From positions 124,001 through 188,000 of the forward strand of contig MU119221.1 of NCBI GenBank assembly GCA_014904845.1: 64,000 nucleotides of DNA, read 5' to 3'. This document shows, in pieces, positions 24,101-35,700 of the stretch; positions within the stretch are counted from its first letter, which is position 1; each line of letters begins with the position of its first letter. This stretch comes from Acephala macrosclerotiorum. Its lineage: Eukaryota; Ascomycota; Leotiomycetes; Helotiales; Mollisiaceae. The notes beneath the pieces were generated by a model that saw only the letters and a program-made list of their open reading frames with translations, was not told where the DNA came from and did no database searches. Both the position numbers and the translations under genes were made by a program.

Positions 24101-24487
24101 CGACATATCACTAGCCATAGATAGTTGTGAGAAAATGAATGCCGATGCTAACGAGTAAAGGTCGGAATCAGCCTCTGGAATGAGAAGGGAAGTGATCATA
24201 GCAAATTTCAAAGCCTCTTCGTATCTAACATTGACCGCTTTAACCTGAGCCCCCGACATCCTCAGCACCGGCTGAGACAACCTGAACATGCGGTATGCGG
24301 TCACTGCTGGCGGCTTCAGAGTCACGCATGTATCACATGCTCGACAGACCAGCCAGCCTCCTCTCAAGACATCACACGACCGAAAGTAGCAGGGCAGTCT
24401 TTTCCTAGATATATCCTCCACTACACCCGTAGTGCATCAAGCAGCAAAGGTACCACCAGAGGGATCTCAGACTCAAATTTATCGAAG
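24101..24487. other. Intergenic, nothing recognised
   Basis: About 390 bases after the alpha-xylosidase gene. A 109-codon minus ORF at 24092-24421 has no recognisable features and is probably chance. Confidence 0.35.
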
Positions 24488-25104
24488 ATGCTATTCTCCA
24501 CCTACACATTCACGGAACAACCCTTCGATCTTGCCTCAATCCCACTCGGAAGTCTCGTTTCCGAAAGCGCAACCCAACCGATGATATCATCTCAAAACCC
24601 CAAGCTCGAGAAGAAGCAAATTACAGTCGCCTCGGCGATATAAAACTCACATACTACGCATCAAACTCAAAGGCTTCCTGGGGAAAAGCCAGCATCAGCC
24701 ACATGTTCCAGTTCGGTGGTCACACGAACCAGAACGGAAATCTCCAAGTTAAAGCCAAACAAGGCTTCGCATACCAGCTCCGAAACCCAAGGGAGTTCTT
24801 TCGAAAGGTCTGCCAGGACGATGAAGTGAAACCGTGGTTGAAAAAGGGGTATGACGATCGACAGGACTCGTATTTTGTGATTGGGTATCGGACGCTTGTT
24901 GTGCTCACCTGGCTATGGCTAGTGATAATTCATGGATTTTGAACACTGATGTTCACGTTCCTTCTGAGGCTGTCGGGGGGGGGCTACCTGTTCGCGCAGG
25001 AGGTGGCGTGAGTCGTGAGATGGAGATTCAGCAAATGAGGAACTTTCCAGGAGGAGAGTGCGCCGGAAGGGCTTGACGGTATAAATTTCGAGAAAGTCGA
25101 CTGA
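24488..25104 (+). pseudogene. Frame-broken fungal hypothetical gene
   Basis: Protein-like text runs through three frames. It begins at ATG 24488 (STYTFTEQPFDLASIPLGSL). It shifts near 24560 into a frame reading EEANYSRLGDIKLTYYASNS, FQFGGHTNQNG and QLRNPREFFRKVCQDDEVK, up to YFVIGYRTL. It shifts again near 24900 to HLAMASDNSWILNTDV and SREMEIQQMRNFPGGE. A third change near the end (to PEGLDGINFEKVD, stop 25102) is possible. The gaps are too short for introns. The pattern resembles a widespread fungal hypothetical family with a SIPLGTLV-like start and a YRT motif, whose function I do not know. It is either a pseudogene or a gene hit by sequence errors. Confidence 0.5.
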
Positions 25105-25178
25105 AAAGAAAACTGCTTGTGAAACAACTTCAGATTTAGGGATAGATAGAAAGAGATGATACAGTACTTGGTTCAAAA

Positions 25179-25750
25179 CTAGCACCCGATATGCATGAAA
25201 GGCGCCCAACCCGTCACATTAGAGGCCTCCGTCGCTAATTTGATGCCTTTGTCGAGCGCGTTCGAGTCATGCTGCTTTTGATATTTGTTAAGAAGAACGG
25301 TACTGTAGTTGACAACAATATCTCCACGCCGCGGACTATCGTAGCTTGTCTTAGCATACGCCTTCTCCATGAGACGAATGGCTAGGTCCAAGTCCCCAGC
25401 ATCTCCCATTCTATCATACCTGGCGTCTAGTGCATAACCGAGACGAATCCACAGGTAGAGTTGCATATCTTTATTTATTGCGCTCACAACATCCTCTGGG
25501 AGCATTTCTGCAGCCTCTTTCATGACTCGAATCGCTTCATCGAGGTCTTCGAGATCAGAGGTCACTAGGTATCTAGCTAAGTCGTCAATAAGTAAGTACT
25601 TTGAACTCGCTATTGGCGTTAATTGCCGAAGGCCCCAAGGAGTGAATACTTGTCTAAGCATTTAGTCCCCTGATTGACAAGCCCACTGGCTTGCCCTGCT
25701 CGAATGGATTGAATGGCAATATCTTTGAGAGCGCTGAAGAATCCAGGCAT
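25179..25750 (-). CDS. Short TPR-repeat protein, probably truncated
   Basis: Two exons, 25750-25650 and 25605-25179 (175 aa), joined across a 44-base intron (GTATTC donor, ATTAAC branch, GCGAG acceptor). The N-terminus MPGFFSALKDIAIQSIRAG is amphipathic. The rest carries degenerate tetratricopeptide repeats: DLEDLDEAIRVMKEAAEM, then RLGYALDARYDRMGDAGDLD and LAIRLMEKA, then LLNKYQKQHDSNALDKGIKL. This DLDEAI/RYDRMGDAGDLD pattern is typical of the repeat array of fungal TPR-CHAT or TPR-NTPase proteins, which are several times longer. The stop comes right after the third repeat, so this looks like a cut-down remnant or a small repeat-only protein. Its 3' end lies 75 bases from the 3' end of the broken gene on the other strand. 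Confidence 0.55.
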
Positions 25751-26430
25751 ACTGCTTTGGTCGAAAGTCTTTGTGCGATGTTATCATGAATTTGAGATTG
25801 TTGAAGCTGGTTGCTATACCATGGGTTGGATTTTCATCAACAGCAGATAGCTTTCCACCTTTCATTTGTCCTGAGTTCAGTCTTACTACCTACAGGGCGT
25901 TTTAAATGTTAATTCTGAGGTGATTGTGGTCGTGTCTCCCAGGGGTGGTGAGACCAATCATCTCTCTACGATTCACGGTATTTTGCTTTATCTAGTTAAA
26001 TACTGGCCTGTGCTTATTAACATTTATTATGGCCTGTACGTAGTATAGCATTTGAGAATCGTAAAGTCTGATCAGGAGAGAATAACTTCACCTGACCTAA
26101 ACTGATTTGTCTTCGATTGTACAAGCCATAAATCTCCAGATTCTGAGACAGAGGCTGCCTTCAAGGCTTGCGCCACAATACAATCGGCACAATGCAGTAC
26201 GGATGCTCGAAAAATGAAGACCTCTAAATGCTCCGGGCTTAGATTGGTCTAACAAAAGCGGCGCCGGGTCACTTGAGCATAAGGGTTGGAAGTTTCGAAT
26301 TCCATTCGAACATCTCCTCCAGCCTCATCTCATAACCAGTCATACCAGCAGAGATTAATCCATCCAAATCATCTAGATATCCGATGTAATCTCCCATGCT
26401 ATCTGGTAGATCTAGCGAAATCCCTTCATC
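25751..26430. other. Intergenic, nothing recognised
   Basis: About 0.7 kb upstream of the TPR gene and downstream of the F-box gene. No ORF, repeat or RNA gene was seen. Confidence 0.4.
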
Positions 26431-28242
26431 TCACGTAAAGTCATAAACCATCAAAGCCTGGGTTCCCCTCCCAGATTCCTTCAACACAATCACCATCTCA
26501 TCATCAAAGCCCACCCAGCGCTTACTAGCCTCGACTTCCTCTTCATATCTCTCCAATTCCGTGTTCTTCTTCCTTTCCCTTTCTCTGCCTTTATCGGCGT
26601 TCATCTCACCCTCAGCCTCAACATCAGGATCTCGACTCGAGCTTCTCACAACAACACTCTTCTCCAACCCCTTCCCCCAAATCAAACTCTTAAACCTCGA
26701 CGACGTAGACGCAGAAGCCACACGGCCACCCTCAAGCTCCCAAACCCTTAACTCCTCACCCCTTAAACTAACACTTACTGCCTTCCCTCTTGGCGTAATT
26801 TCTGCTGCTGACACTTCGCTCGTGTGTCCCCATAACTTCGTTCCGGGACTGATACTCAGGTTTGTCGAAGTCGAGGTGCAAAGGTAAAGCGTTAGCGTGT
26901 TGTCCGGATGCGTGGCAAGGATGTATGGATGAGAGTACGAGAGGGTTGTTGGACGGGTATTCTCAATCGCTCGAGGAGAGTTGGTACCCACGACTCCGTT
27001 CCATGCTGACAGGGCGGAATTGGTTGGTGTTGATGTTCCAGAGCTTGACTGGGAAGGTGGGTTTGACAGGATTGAGGAGAATCCTTGCGGTAAAGCGGAT
27101 GTGAGGCGTGAGAATGTTATTAGGCCAGTGGATAGCGAGAGGTGGAGTTCTTGTAGGCCCACGGTGTAACCTGAGAGGTACGTAGGAAGAGAGTAGGCTA
27201 TGCTAGCGATAAGCGTGTTGGGTGTTGTGCGAATGGAGAGGGATAGTGGTGGCCAGGAGGTGTGCGATTTCAGGGAGGCGAGAAGGCGGGGTTGTGGTGA
27301 ATTGCTGCTTCGAAGCAGGACGTTTGGCCCTGGCTCGGTTACCGCTGGCTCACTCGAAATTGTAGGCGGCGTTTCTTCTACCACTTGCTCATTCTCGCCC
27401 TCGGCAAGTGGTTCGTCCAGTATCGGTGCCGGAGCAAACGAGTATAAAGACAGCAGCTGTCCTTCCGTAATAGTAAGGACATACGGATACCCGTATGCCA
27501 CAGCACCTAGACTCCCATTGCTGCTCGCTGGATGTTGGTAAGCTTTCACAAACATCTTGCCAGCAATATCGAGCCTCCAAGTCCCCCACCCGCCATCCTC
27601 AAATCCAACAGCAATTCCCAATCCACCACTCTCCTGCTCATCAACCGCCAAACAAGTCGGAACTGCTCCCTCCCCAAGACCCATCCTCGCAATCAAACCC
27701 TTCCCCTTCAGATCCCAAGCCCTCAACCCATCCTCCCTATCAGCCGTAACCACCACCCTCTCCGCAAGCTTAACCAACATCCTCGGCGTCGACACCACAT
27801 CATTAACTCTAATCTCCTGAACCTCACAAGCCCCAATACTCCAATTGTGCCTCAATTTATACTGCCTCTTCCAATTCGTTTTCCCACCGTCTTTCCTCTC
27901 TACCAAACTTGCTTCATCCAACCATTTACTTTTCCGACTCGAAAAATGTAAGTCTTCTCGTTTTGAAGGGTGACGGATCCCTGGGATTCGGAGAGCTCGA
28001 GGGAGGACGAAGCGGTTATAGTAGAGATTTTTCCAGATTTGGGAGTCGGAGGAGAGGCGGTAGAGGTGGTGGGAGAGGAGTTGGCATAGTAAGAGAGTGG
28101 TGATGGGGAGGAGGTGTAGGATACGGATTAGAAGTTCGTCGGAGAGGGAGGAGAGGTGGTCGTTGGGGTCGCGGGTGCGTGTCCGCTTCGCTATTAAGAT
28201 ATCTCGTTCTGCTGCGCTCGACCGGCGGCGTTTGGGAGCCAT
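26431..28242 (-). CDS. F-box protein with WD40-like propeller
   Basis: A single exon of 603 aa, starting at MAPKRRRSSAAERD (ATG at 28242; the open frame extends upstream, but this Met follows a normal leader). The F-box is at about residues 30-75 (LSSLSDELLIRILHLLPITT ... SSDSQIWKNLYYNRF). After a basic linker come diverged WD-type blades such as VVVTADREDGLRAWDLKGKG, IAVGFEDGGWGTWRLDIAGK and LWGHTSEVSAAEITPRGKAV with LRVWELEGG. It should act as the substrate receptor of an SCF ubiquitin ligase, with Skp1 binding through the F-box and the propeller choosing the target. The target is unknown. It is divergent from PEX16, with 283 bases between the start codons. Confidence 0.85.
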   Translation of the reverse strand: MAPKRRRSSAAERDILIAKRTRTRDPNDHLSSLSDELLIRILHLLPITTLLLCQLLSHHLYRLSSDSQIWKNLYYNRFVLPRALRIPGIRHPSKREDLHFSSRKSKWLDEASLVERKDGGKTNWKRQYKLRHNWSIGACEVQEIRVNDVVSTPRMLVKLAERVVVTADREDGLRAWDLKGKGLIARMGLGEGAVPTCLAVDEQESGGLGIAVGFEDGGWGTWRLDIAGKMFVKAYQHPASSNGSLGAVAYGYPYVLTITEGQLLSLYSFAPAPILDEPLAEGENEQVVEETPPTISSEPAVTEPGPNVLLRSSNSPQPRLLASLKSHTSWPPLSLSIRTTPNTLIASIAYSLPTYLSGYTVGLQELHLSLSTGLITFSRLTSALPQGFSSILSNPPSQSSSGTSTPTNSALSAWNGVVGTNSPRAIENTRPTTLSYSHPYILATHPDNTLTLYLCTSTSTNLSISPGTKLWGHTSEVSAAEITPRGKAVSVSLRGEELRVWELEGGRVASASTSSRFKSLIWGKGLEKSVVVRSSSRDPDVEAEGEMNADKGRERERKKNTELERYEEEVEASKRWVGFDDEMVIVLKESGRGTQALMVYDFT

Positions 28243-28525
28243 GAGAGCGATTTGGAAGGGACGAGGGCTAGGAAGTAAATGTCGAAGTTGCCTTCGGACT
28301 TTAGAAATGGGGAAAGTCTTGGCAAGCTTATCGTTATCAAGAAGATACACGTGTTGATCGACGCCAGGTCTCGTGTCACAGCCTCGGCAGCGCATTGCTG
28401 TCTCCCCCAACCTCCTTGTCATCATCACGAAAAGCTTCGCGACACACCCTCACTTCTCTTTAACGCGTCTCCATCTCGATCTCCTCTCCCTCGAACCTGC
28501 GGCGTATCGCGCCACTGCTCTCACC

Positions 28526-29644
28526 ATGGACCGACTTAAATCCGCCCGCGCGAACATTCCCAAGATACCCAACCCTTCAAAACTCCTCAACATGTACAGC
28601 ACATTCATAACCAAAAACCAATCCTCCGTAACACAAATCGAATCCGCCCTTCGCTCCTTAACCTACATCATCCCTGGGCGCTTCCGCGACGCCGAACTCG
28701 CTTCCGAAAGCCTACATTCAAGCATACAGCTGTTATCCATGTATCACGATACATTATTAACTCGCGCTGTCAGTAAATTGCCTGGAATGCCGAAGGCGAC
28801 TAGTATGCATAACCGGTATACGAAATTCTGGATGGTGAAGTCGGGGATGTATCGTAAAGTCGCTACCCTTCTCGCCGTTGTGCAATACACAGAGTTGTTA
28901 TGGGAGATGATGGCGAAACGGAAAGGAGAGAAGATAAGGTGGCGCGTGGTCGTTATTCTAGAGATTGTGAAAGCAGCTTGTAGGTTTCTTTTGTTGAGGA
29001 TTACGAATTCGAGACCGTTGGTCACGCCTGCGTTACCGGAGAGAGAGGTTATTCCGGAGGAGACGGTGGAGGAGGAAGATGAGTTTGACGATGAGGGGTA
29101 TGTGGGAAGTGAGGCGGGTGGGCCACATAGTCCAAGGAGGATTGAGGCGAAGGAGTATAAGATGAAGAGGACTGGCCTTAGTCTACCCGTGTTGCCAAAC
29201 CCTGGAGACATCTCGAGTTACCTACTCTCGAGGGTCTTGACGGCGGACGATATCAAGGCTCCTTCGGCATTGCTGAACAAAGTCAACGGCTCAGCACAAC
29301 TAGCTGAGATTCTGCATATCTTGCAACCAGTCATCTACGCCGTTGCAATGAGCAGAAGCAAGGATAAATCAAACTGGCAGCCCTGGCTCCTAGGTCTGAG
29401 CATCGAGTACGCAGCACGACAGCTTCGGAAAGATGGACTTAGAACAACGGCACTGGAGAGGGAGCAATGGGGCAAGCGTGGCTGGGCTATGGGATGGTGG
29501 GCGATGAGAGGAGCTTTCTATGAGAATGTTACGAAGGGGTTCTTGCATAAGACGAGCGAGAAATTGCCTAGTTTGATTTCGGGCGTTCTGGATGATTACT
29601 TGTATCTTTGGGATGGGTATTATTTCAGTTCGAGCTCGAATTAA
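28526..29644 (+). CDS. PEX16: Peroxisomal membrane biogenesis protein PEX16
   Basis: A single exon of 372 aa from the ATG at 28526 (context CTCACCATGG); an in-frame upstream extension lacks family similarity. It covers the whole PEX16 family: YSTFITKNQSSVTQIESALRS at the N-terminus, LTYIIPGRFRDAELASESLH, the LLAVVQYTELLWEM segment and ILEIVKAACRFLLLRITNSR, then an acidic linker (EETVEEEDEFDDEG). The conserved C-terminal part includes AEILHILQPVIYAVAM, SWQPWLLGLSIEYAAR-like sequence and a WAMGWWAMRGAFYENVTK block. PEX16 sits in peroxisomal or ER membrane and helps insert peroxisomal membrane proteins with PEX3 and PEX19. In fungi it also affects Woronin bodies and secondary metabolism. Confidence 0.93.
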   Translation: MDRLKSARANIPKIPNPSKLLNMYSTFITKNQSSVTQIESALRSLTYIIPGRFRDAELASESLHSSIQLLSMYHDTLLTRAVSKLPGMPKATSMHNRYTKFWMVKSGMYRKVATLLAVVQYTELLWEMMAKRKGEKIRWRVVVILEIVKAACRFLLLRITNSRPLVTPALPEREVIPEETVEEEDEFDDEGYVGSEAGGPHSPRRIEAKEYKMKRTGLSLPVLPNPGDISSYLLSRVLTADDIKAPSALLNKVNGSAQLAEILHILQPVIYAVAMSRSKDKSNWQPWLLGLSIEYAARQLRKDGLRTTALEREQWGKRGWAMGWWAMRGAFYENVTKGFLHKTSEKLPSLISGVLDDYLYLWDGYYFSSSSN

Positions 29645-31577
29645 TATAGAGACATAGATTGATAAGGAAACGTACCACATTGTACAAGAATTTGAAAGGT
29701 GGTGTTGGTACGAGAATGTCCGCTGTCAACTGCCAACTTTGCTATAGATTGTCCGTCTTGGAGGTAGGCATATTCAAAGTAGCATTTCGCTTTGGAATAC
29801 TTTGCTATCTTCATGTAGAGTAATATCCCAGCTAGAGAATACTAGATGCACACATTCAAAGTACCAACTCGCACCCGGGGATTCTACTCTCTCTCTTCAA
29901 CGAATTGCCGGTTCTTCGGCACATTAGATAGAAATGTCCCAAGTACCAATTTACACTTGAACATTCTACCATCTTCGTACGAGGCAATGTCCGACTTGGA
30001 GAATACCAACCAAGTACGCATATTCAAAGTACTAACTCAAATTCGAACCAAGGACCAGAAGTTCTTATTTTCTATCTAAGATCAAATCCTACATATCCAG
30101 GACTTCATTGTCCGAGGCATAGCCAGAGATTTATCGCCTCTAAAAAGCCTCGCGGCTCGTGGGGCATCGCTTGGTTCCTTCTCAACCCCAACTCCTTGGA
30201 ACATTCATTCACCGCACTGCAGATCTCCAGACCTCGAGAAAAATCACAGCAAGCGGTGAATCTTGACCCCGCCCCCTCCTCCCGGCCACCGCCAACATGA
30301 CATCACTCAATGATGAATGGTCCTCACCGATAAGCAGTCACGGTTGAATAGGACACAATTCTTAGATCCCTTCAACACTCAATTACATGGCCTAACCCTC
30401 AAAGCGCATCACCCGAAGAAGCCGCCGCACCCGCAAGGATGGCTGATCAATGATCCACCCACGATGCAATAGCAATGCAGCATCGGTTCGGGATCTTGGT
30501 AAGACATGCAGGTTCAAGAACGCCCCCGTTAATCAGCCTGCAGATGACATTATTTTGACCTCACTTCTAGTTTGAGCGAGGTTGTAGGGATTTGGAATCA
30601 TTGGGGGCGAGGTTGTTGGATGAATCAGCTTGAATACGAATAAAGGAAGAAGTTATCTGTGTTGCGAAGAATAGATCTTGTAGTCTTTGACTCAGACTCA
30701 CGTAGACAAAAACGTAGGTGGCGAGACGTGAGTGGACTTCAAATAATCAAAATGTCACAGCGCACGCGGCGAAAACGTGTATGAACACTTCGATTAAAGT
30801 AACAACGCGCAGGAGACCACGAAGTACGTTTGTGAATATTTCAATTTCTCGCAGATATGTATGTAGCTCAACGCCACGTCTGTCTCTCTCTCCAACCCTC
30901 GAGAACAGACCAGAATTTCATCATCCACAAATCCCCTACACTCTCCTTCATCAGCCCAGTGATTCATCCAATCAGTAAGGCATCATCGTCGTGCCCAAAC
31001 TCCAAATCCCATGCTTGCACGCCAAATACCAGGTGAGCGAAAAGGTCACAAACCGACCTGTGTAAAAAAACAACGCCGAACAGACCAGACTAATCCCATC
31101 CATCCACAACCAGATCCCATACCATCCCATCCGTCCATGAAATGCTACCTAACCTAACTATGATGAATCGATTGACGAAAAGAGAAGTATCCCTGTGCTG
31201 AATCTAGCAAACAGAGAACGAGAGTGGAGCTGGGCGGCTCGGGTATCAGCAAACCCAATGCAGTGTAAAAGATGCAAACGCAACGCTGGCGTGAAAAAAT
31301 CCCAAATCCCAGTGTCCCCATCAAATCCAGGCCATGACACAAGACAAATGAAAAGCGTAATGTCGATGTCCAGATTCAGGTTGAATGAATCCCCGATGTA
31401 TGGTGTAATCCCCGATCCCCGATCCAAATCCCATGCCAGAGAAAAAGCCGTCGCAATGCAAAGTCGAGAGGATGTTCGTGATGAAAAGTGTATCGTCAAT
31501 TTCCTTGTGTATCGTCTATGTGTGCTTCAAAGACACCCTGTAAGGGCCAGCCCACAAGTTGTCCCGAATGTTGTTGC
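29645..31577. other. Intergenic with diverged short repeats
   Basis: About 1.9 kb with no gene. Three related segments containing CATATTCAAAGTA or CACATTCAAAGTACC occur near 29770, 29848 and 30018. Two of them are preceded by GTCCGTCTTGGAG or GTCCGACTTGGAG, so they look like an old, diverged tandem array with units of roughly 80-170 bases. Short direct repeats of ATCCCCG occur near 31390-31425. Function is unknown. Confidence 0.35.
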
Positions 31578-32762
31578 TTAAAGGTATTTCTGGATCCACT
31601 TCTGGTTCAACCAGCCGACTTTGTCGAATGCCTGCCACAACTTGCTTGCTTTGTTGACGTCAATCTTGCAAGCTTGTTGAGCGTCAGTCTTTCTGAACTC
31701 CTTGCCAATTCGGAAAGCTTCGATTCTCTTGATGAAGATTCGTCGCTTTGAGGTGAGGTAGGTAGCGCAGTCGAGTCGAAGGTTAGCCGCAAGCATGATT
31801 TCGTCAGGGTGGAGGAGGTGGGCGTGAGGATCGAATTTGAGGTCAATGGGGGCGCCTTTCCAGTCGACCTTGAGTGAATTTGGCTTGTTTGGAAGACTGG
31901 AAAGAGGTGGGCAGTAATCAGGAAGAGCGCTGAAGTCTTTGTCCTCACGTGCGACTCTCTTGCCTGACTCCGGTGTTGCGCCTCGTGCCTGTGCGGGCTT
32001 GACTCTGGCTGGCTTGACGATTCCCTTGGGACTGCGGACTGCTGGTTGTCTGGGACCTCTGATGCCGTTTCCTCGAACACCAGAAGCAGGGGCAATCGCC
32101 AAGTACGTTCTTCTATTCCCACCGTGCTTCAACATATTGTCCTCCCGCAATTGTGCGAATTCTCTGCGGGCCCAGCGTTTCCTATCCTGATTGTATGCCT
32201 CCAACACCCGCGACTTGAACTCGAGCGCAAGCTCATATTCGACTCGATGAGGAGGCGAAACCTCTCGGAATGCGCTTGACTCGCGCGTGGCCACATGTTC
32301 GTCGATGACTCGATGAGGATCGCTAGTGAATAGAGGAGGTTGCGTAGATGAATCTTGGTGTGGAAAGAGGATAGGATCTCGAAGCGCGATGGATGATGGA
32401 CTCTCGGGGTTCAGGTTCTTGGTCTCTGGTGATATTGGTGGCGAGAGCGGAGGCTGACCTCTGACGACTGGCATTGGATGTAAGCTGCTCATGACGAAGT
32501 CCATTGATGAACCCGACGCCTTGCGAGAGAAACTGTCTTGAAGTGTTTGCTCTGGTGGAGAGAGCATTGTGGTCCTAGCATCAAAAACGTCTTTGTTCTC
32601 CATGTTGACGATTCGATTGATACTGGGAAAGAAGTTGTTGGTCGGAGGAGATGAATATGTAGTCGAAGTAGTCAATGGTCGATTGGGTGAATGTGTAGTT
32701 GATGAGAAAGAGTCATCGAAGGTAGTGGAAGGCTGCAGGCTCGAAGTTCGTTTGTCATCCAT
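31578..32762 (-). CDS. SWIRM-domain protein (Fun19-like)
   Basis: A single exon of 394 aa from the ATG at 32762. Residues 1 to about 170 are Ser/Thr/Pro-rich and probably disordered. A basic helical stretch follows (RVEYELALEFKSRVLEAYNQ, DRKRWARREFAQLRED). The C-terminal 90 residues form a SWIRM domain: HPDEIMLAANLRLDCATYLT, SKRRIFIKRIEAFRIGKEFR, then DVNKASKLWQAFDKVGWL. SWIRM domains bind DNA or histones in chromatin complexes. Small fungal SWIRM proteins of this layout (yeast Fun19, fission yeast Laf proteins) are linked to histone deacetylase or SAGA-type complexes. A nuclear role in chromatin is the best guess. The partner complex cannot be read from the sequence. Confidence 0.85.
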   Translation of the reverse strand: MDDKRTSSLQPSTTFDDSFSSTTHSPNRPLTTSTTYSSPPTNNFFPSINRIVNMENKDVFDARTTMLSPPEQTLQDSFSRKASGSSMDFVMSSLHPMPVVRGQPPLSPPISPETKNLNPESPSSIALRDPILFPHQDSSTQPPLFTSDPHRVIDEHVATRESSAFREVSPPHRVEYELALEFKSRVLEAYNQDRKRWARREFAQLREDNMLKHGGNRRTYLAIAPASGVRGNGIRGPRQPAVRSPKGIVKPARVKPAQARGATPESGKRVAREDKDFSALPDYCPPLSSLPNKPNSLKVDWKGAPIDLKFDPHAHLLHPDEIMLAANLRLDCATYLTSKRRIFIKRIEAFRIGKEFRKTDAQQACKIDVNKASKLWQAFDKVGWLNQKWIQKYL

Positions 32763-35700
32763 TTCTCCCCAGATGCTTCGCCAGGTTGTGGCAATTCTCG
32801 GAGTATGAGGCGGAATTCAGTTGTGCTTAAGTCCGCGTAGGTTGTAATGGCAGAGAACTGCGTCGGACTTTATATGAATTGTCGAATGGCGCGGCGGAGG
32901 CTGGAGGGAAGGCCTTGGTCAGCTGAGTTGTCAGATCGGTTCTTTGTGTGTTGTGAGTTCCGGATTCCAGTCAATGCGAGCGAATGGTATCTGTGTCGAT
33001 CGATTGAAACCACGAGTGCCCGGCAATGCTCAAAGGAATGCGATTGAATGTTCTGGCGTTAGACAGTAAGAAGTAGAAGGGAAAGTGTGAAATAAGAAGA
33101 GCGCGAGAGTGGCAGATAATAAATAGTCCAGGCAGGTGAGCCAGCGCAGAGGATGACTGAACTTGGACAAGGCAGAGTGTGGGTGTGGTAACCTAGATGA
33201 CTCTCTCGTGATATCAGCCCGAATGACCCAACCCACATTGACTATCTGCCTTGAGTCAGTCTGGAGTAGTAGGCAGCGGTTAATTCGCAACGGGCTTGGA
33301 CTGGCACTGGCACTGGCTGGCGGAGACAGATAACTGGTTGGATGAAATTCCGAATCCTTTGTTTGAGCGGCTGTGCTGTGCTCTCTAGGTCTTTGGGTTG
33401 GGTTGGTCTGGGGGGGCGCGAATGGACAACGCGTACGCAATGCCCAATGCCCTGGAATGCACGAGAAAGGAGCGAATTGAGTGAATTGGCCAATGGAGAA
33501 TGATACTTAGCATGACATTGGTAACATTGGTAAAATACCGGGAGCCGAAACATCGAGGCAATTGGTGGTTGGCGGTCAATTGGTGTTGGAGAGAGAGGGT
33601 TGTGACTCATCTGAGGTGAAGAGTGCGAAAAATGATGGGAGAATGCAAACCTATGCCTGTTTAGGACTAAGCTAAGCGCCTGAAATAACGTCAGGCAGCG
33701 ACTCGAGTTAGGCTTCAAACCAACATGACAAACCACACTCCACCATGAATTATGATATTCAACCCAGGAAACATGATTATCTATTTTTCTTCACGGTATA
33801 TTTCCTCAATTGGAATCTGTGCATCTATGCTTGCACACATTTGATGCAATTGTTCGTTGTCCCCAATATCTCCCGGAGTCCAGCTCACTCACGCACTTGG
33901 TTGTGGCCACCAGAGATTGGGCAGCCGTGGAGTCGACCAACGACAGAGATGGTCCCTCCATCCCATCAATGCCATCGACTTGCCTATTGTGTGCGCAATA
34001 ATGGGGGTTCATGCGGGCAGCAAACTGCGAACATTCCTGGTTGCCACTAGGAATTCGATTCAATTGACACACCCGCAGGCATTATCGATGTTTCGACGCA
34101 CAAGCGTACCAGAGGAACATCTTGAGGCTGCCAGTCTCGTTCTTTCGGCTTGCACAGGCATTGCCTGATTCGGCCGACGTGTTAAACTCTCCATACTCGG
34201 GGCAAACTTCACCTCGCCTTGCCTTGCATTCGCAGCTACGTGTCCGCGGCTTGCTTGGAAAATAAGAAAACCTAAGTCTTCCGTCATAGTGACTGCGGAA
34301 TACAAGTCGACCACGACACTGCTTCCATTCTGTCAATTGAGTTGGGCCAAGTATTCTTACCGAATTCGAACGCGAGAGATGGAGGCAACTCAACCCTCTG
34401 TTCCTAGGCATCATCATGCACACGTATCACCAATCGCCACACGACCAAGCAAGCTCCCTCTGGTTCCGTCCTTCATCTCCCGAACAGTATCAGACGAGAG
34501 GCCTTCCAGACCACAGCTCCCGACTCCCTCGTGAAACGATCATCTGGCGAGTTGCGATCAGAATAGATCCAGATGGTGGGTCACATGGGATGTCGTCTGG
34601 GCCAAGCCCCCATATATCTCCCGTATCGCCTTTATCGCTTTTTCACATGCTGATAGAGGGGTCGAACATCTTCACACCCTTTCAACGCTCACTATGATCA
34701 CGAACACGACTCAATTGACGAACCCCCCGCGAGTAATTGCGTTGCTGCCAAGCTCATCTGATCAATTGATGAATTAGAGTTCGTGGCCATGCACTAGACA
34801 TCATCCCGTCGAGATGCAATTCATGCAAGGAGGTTCTGCATTTAGTGGCGTAGGCCCTCGTTATCGTTACCCGTGCCCGCCGCCGATCATGGCGATAACT
34901 TTAACTTGATCTCTGGACTGACGGTGAGGATGTTTTCCGACTCGGTCAGAGGGGAGAGATGTTTGACGGAACCTTTTATTTTTCAGCTCTGTTTCGCTTT
35001 CATGAGGAGATGCCATCTCTACCCGGGCGCTGCTCCTCCCATTCATTTTCATTTCACGCGGCACGTGATAAATTATACTCACGTGGACACATCTGCTGAC
35101 ACTCCGACAAAGCCGGCGAGAGTCATTTCGAAATCCTTCAAAGTACACTCAGATTTTGGACTCATGGGAGAGATGGAATCAGCACACCTTGCTCTGTCGA
35201 TGTTCATTTCGGATATCAAACGAGGCCGCAACTGCCGCCAGCCCATGTTTCAGTTGGAGATTCGGACACCAACTCTCAAATCATCATATTTGATAATTTC
35301 TTCTTTCGTCGAATTCATGCATTTTGCTGCGGTCACCGTTTTCGAAATTCTGACAGTTTTCTGTAAATGTTTATTCCCAATGCGGACTTCGGTGAGCAAA
35401 CCCAAAGCTGCCTGATCAGCGATCGGCCAGCAGCCGCTTCCAAAAGTCCAAGCTGGATCCGGGGAAGGAGCCGCTGACAGCCCTACCAAGGCCACCCATA
35501 CAATGAGGCTCTTTCCCGCCCTCTCATCTCATTTTGACGCCCTTTCCACTAGAAAAACACACCGACAGCTCCAAGCAAACATGGCTTGCTTCAATTTCTC
35601 AGCCGCAGCGGCACAGTACCTTTCTACCCCTTCTCATTTATGCCTCCCCCTTCCTTTCCACTTCTGCCTTCAATCATCCACAATGCCACATAAGCTTCCG

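Noticed and set aside
24092..24421. 109-codon minus ORF after the alpha-xylosidase gene
   Set aside because: No motif, overlaps the 3' end of the xylosidase gene, and composition is unlike the neighbouring genes.
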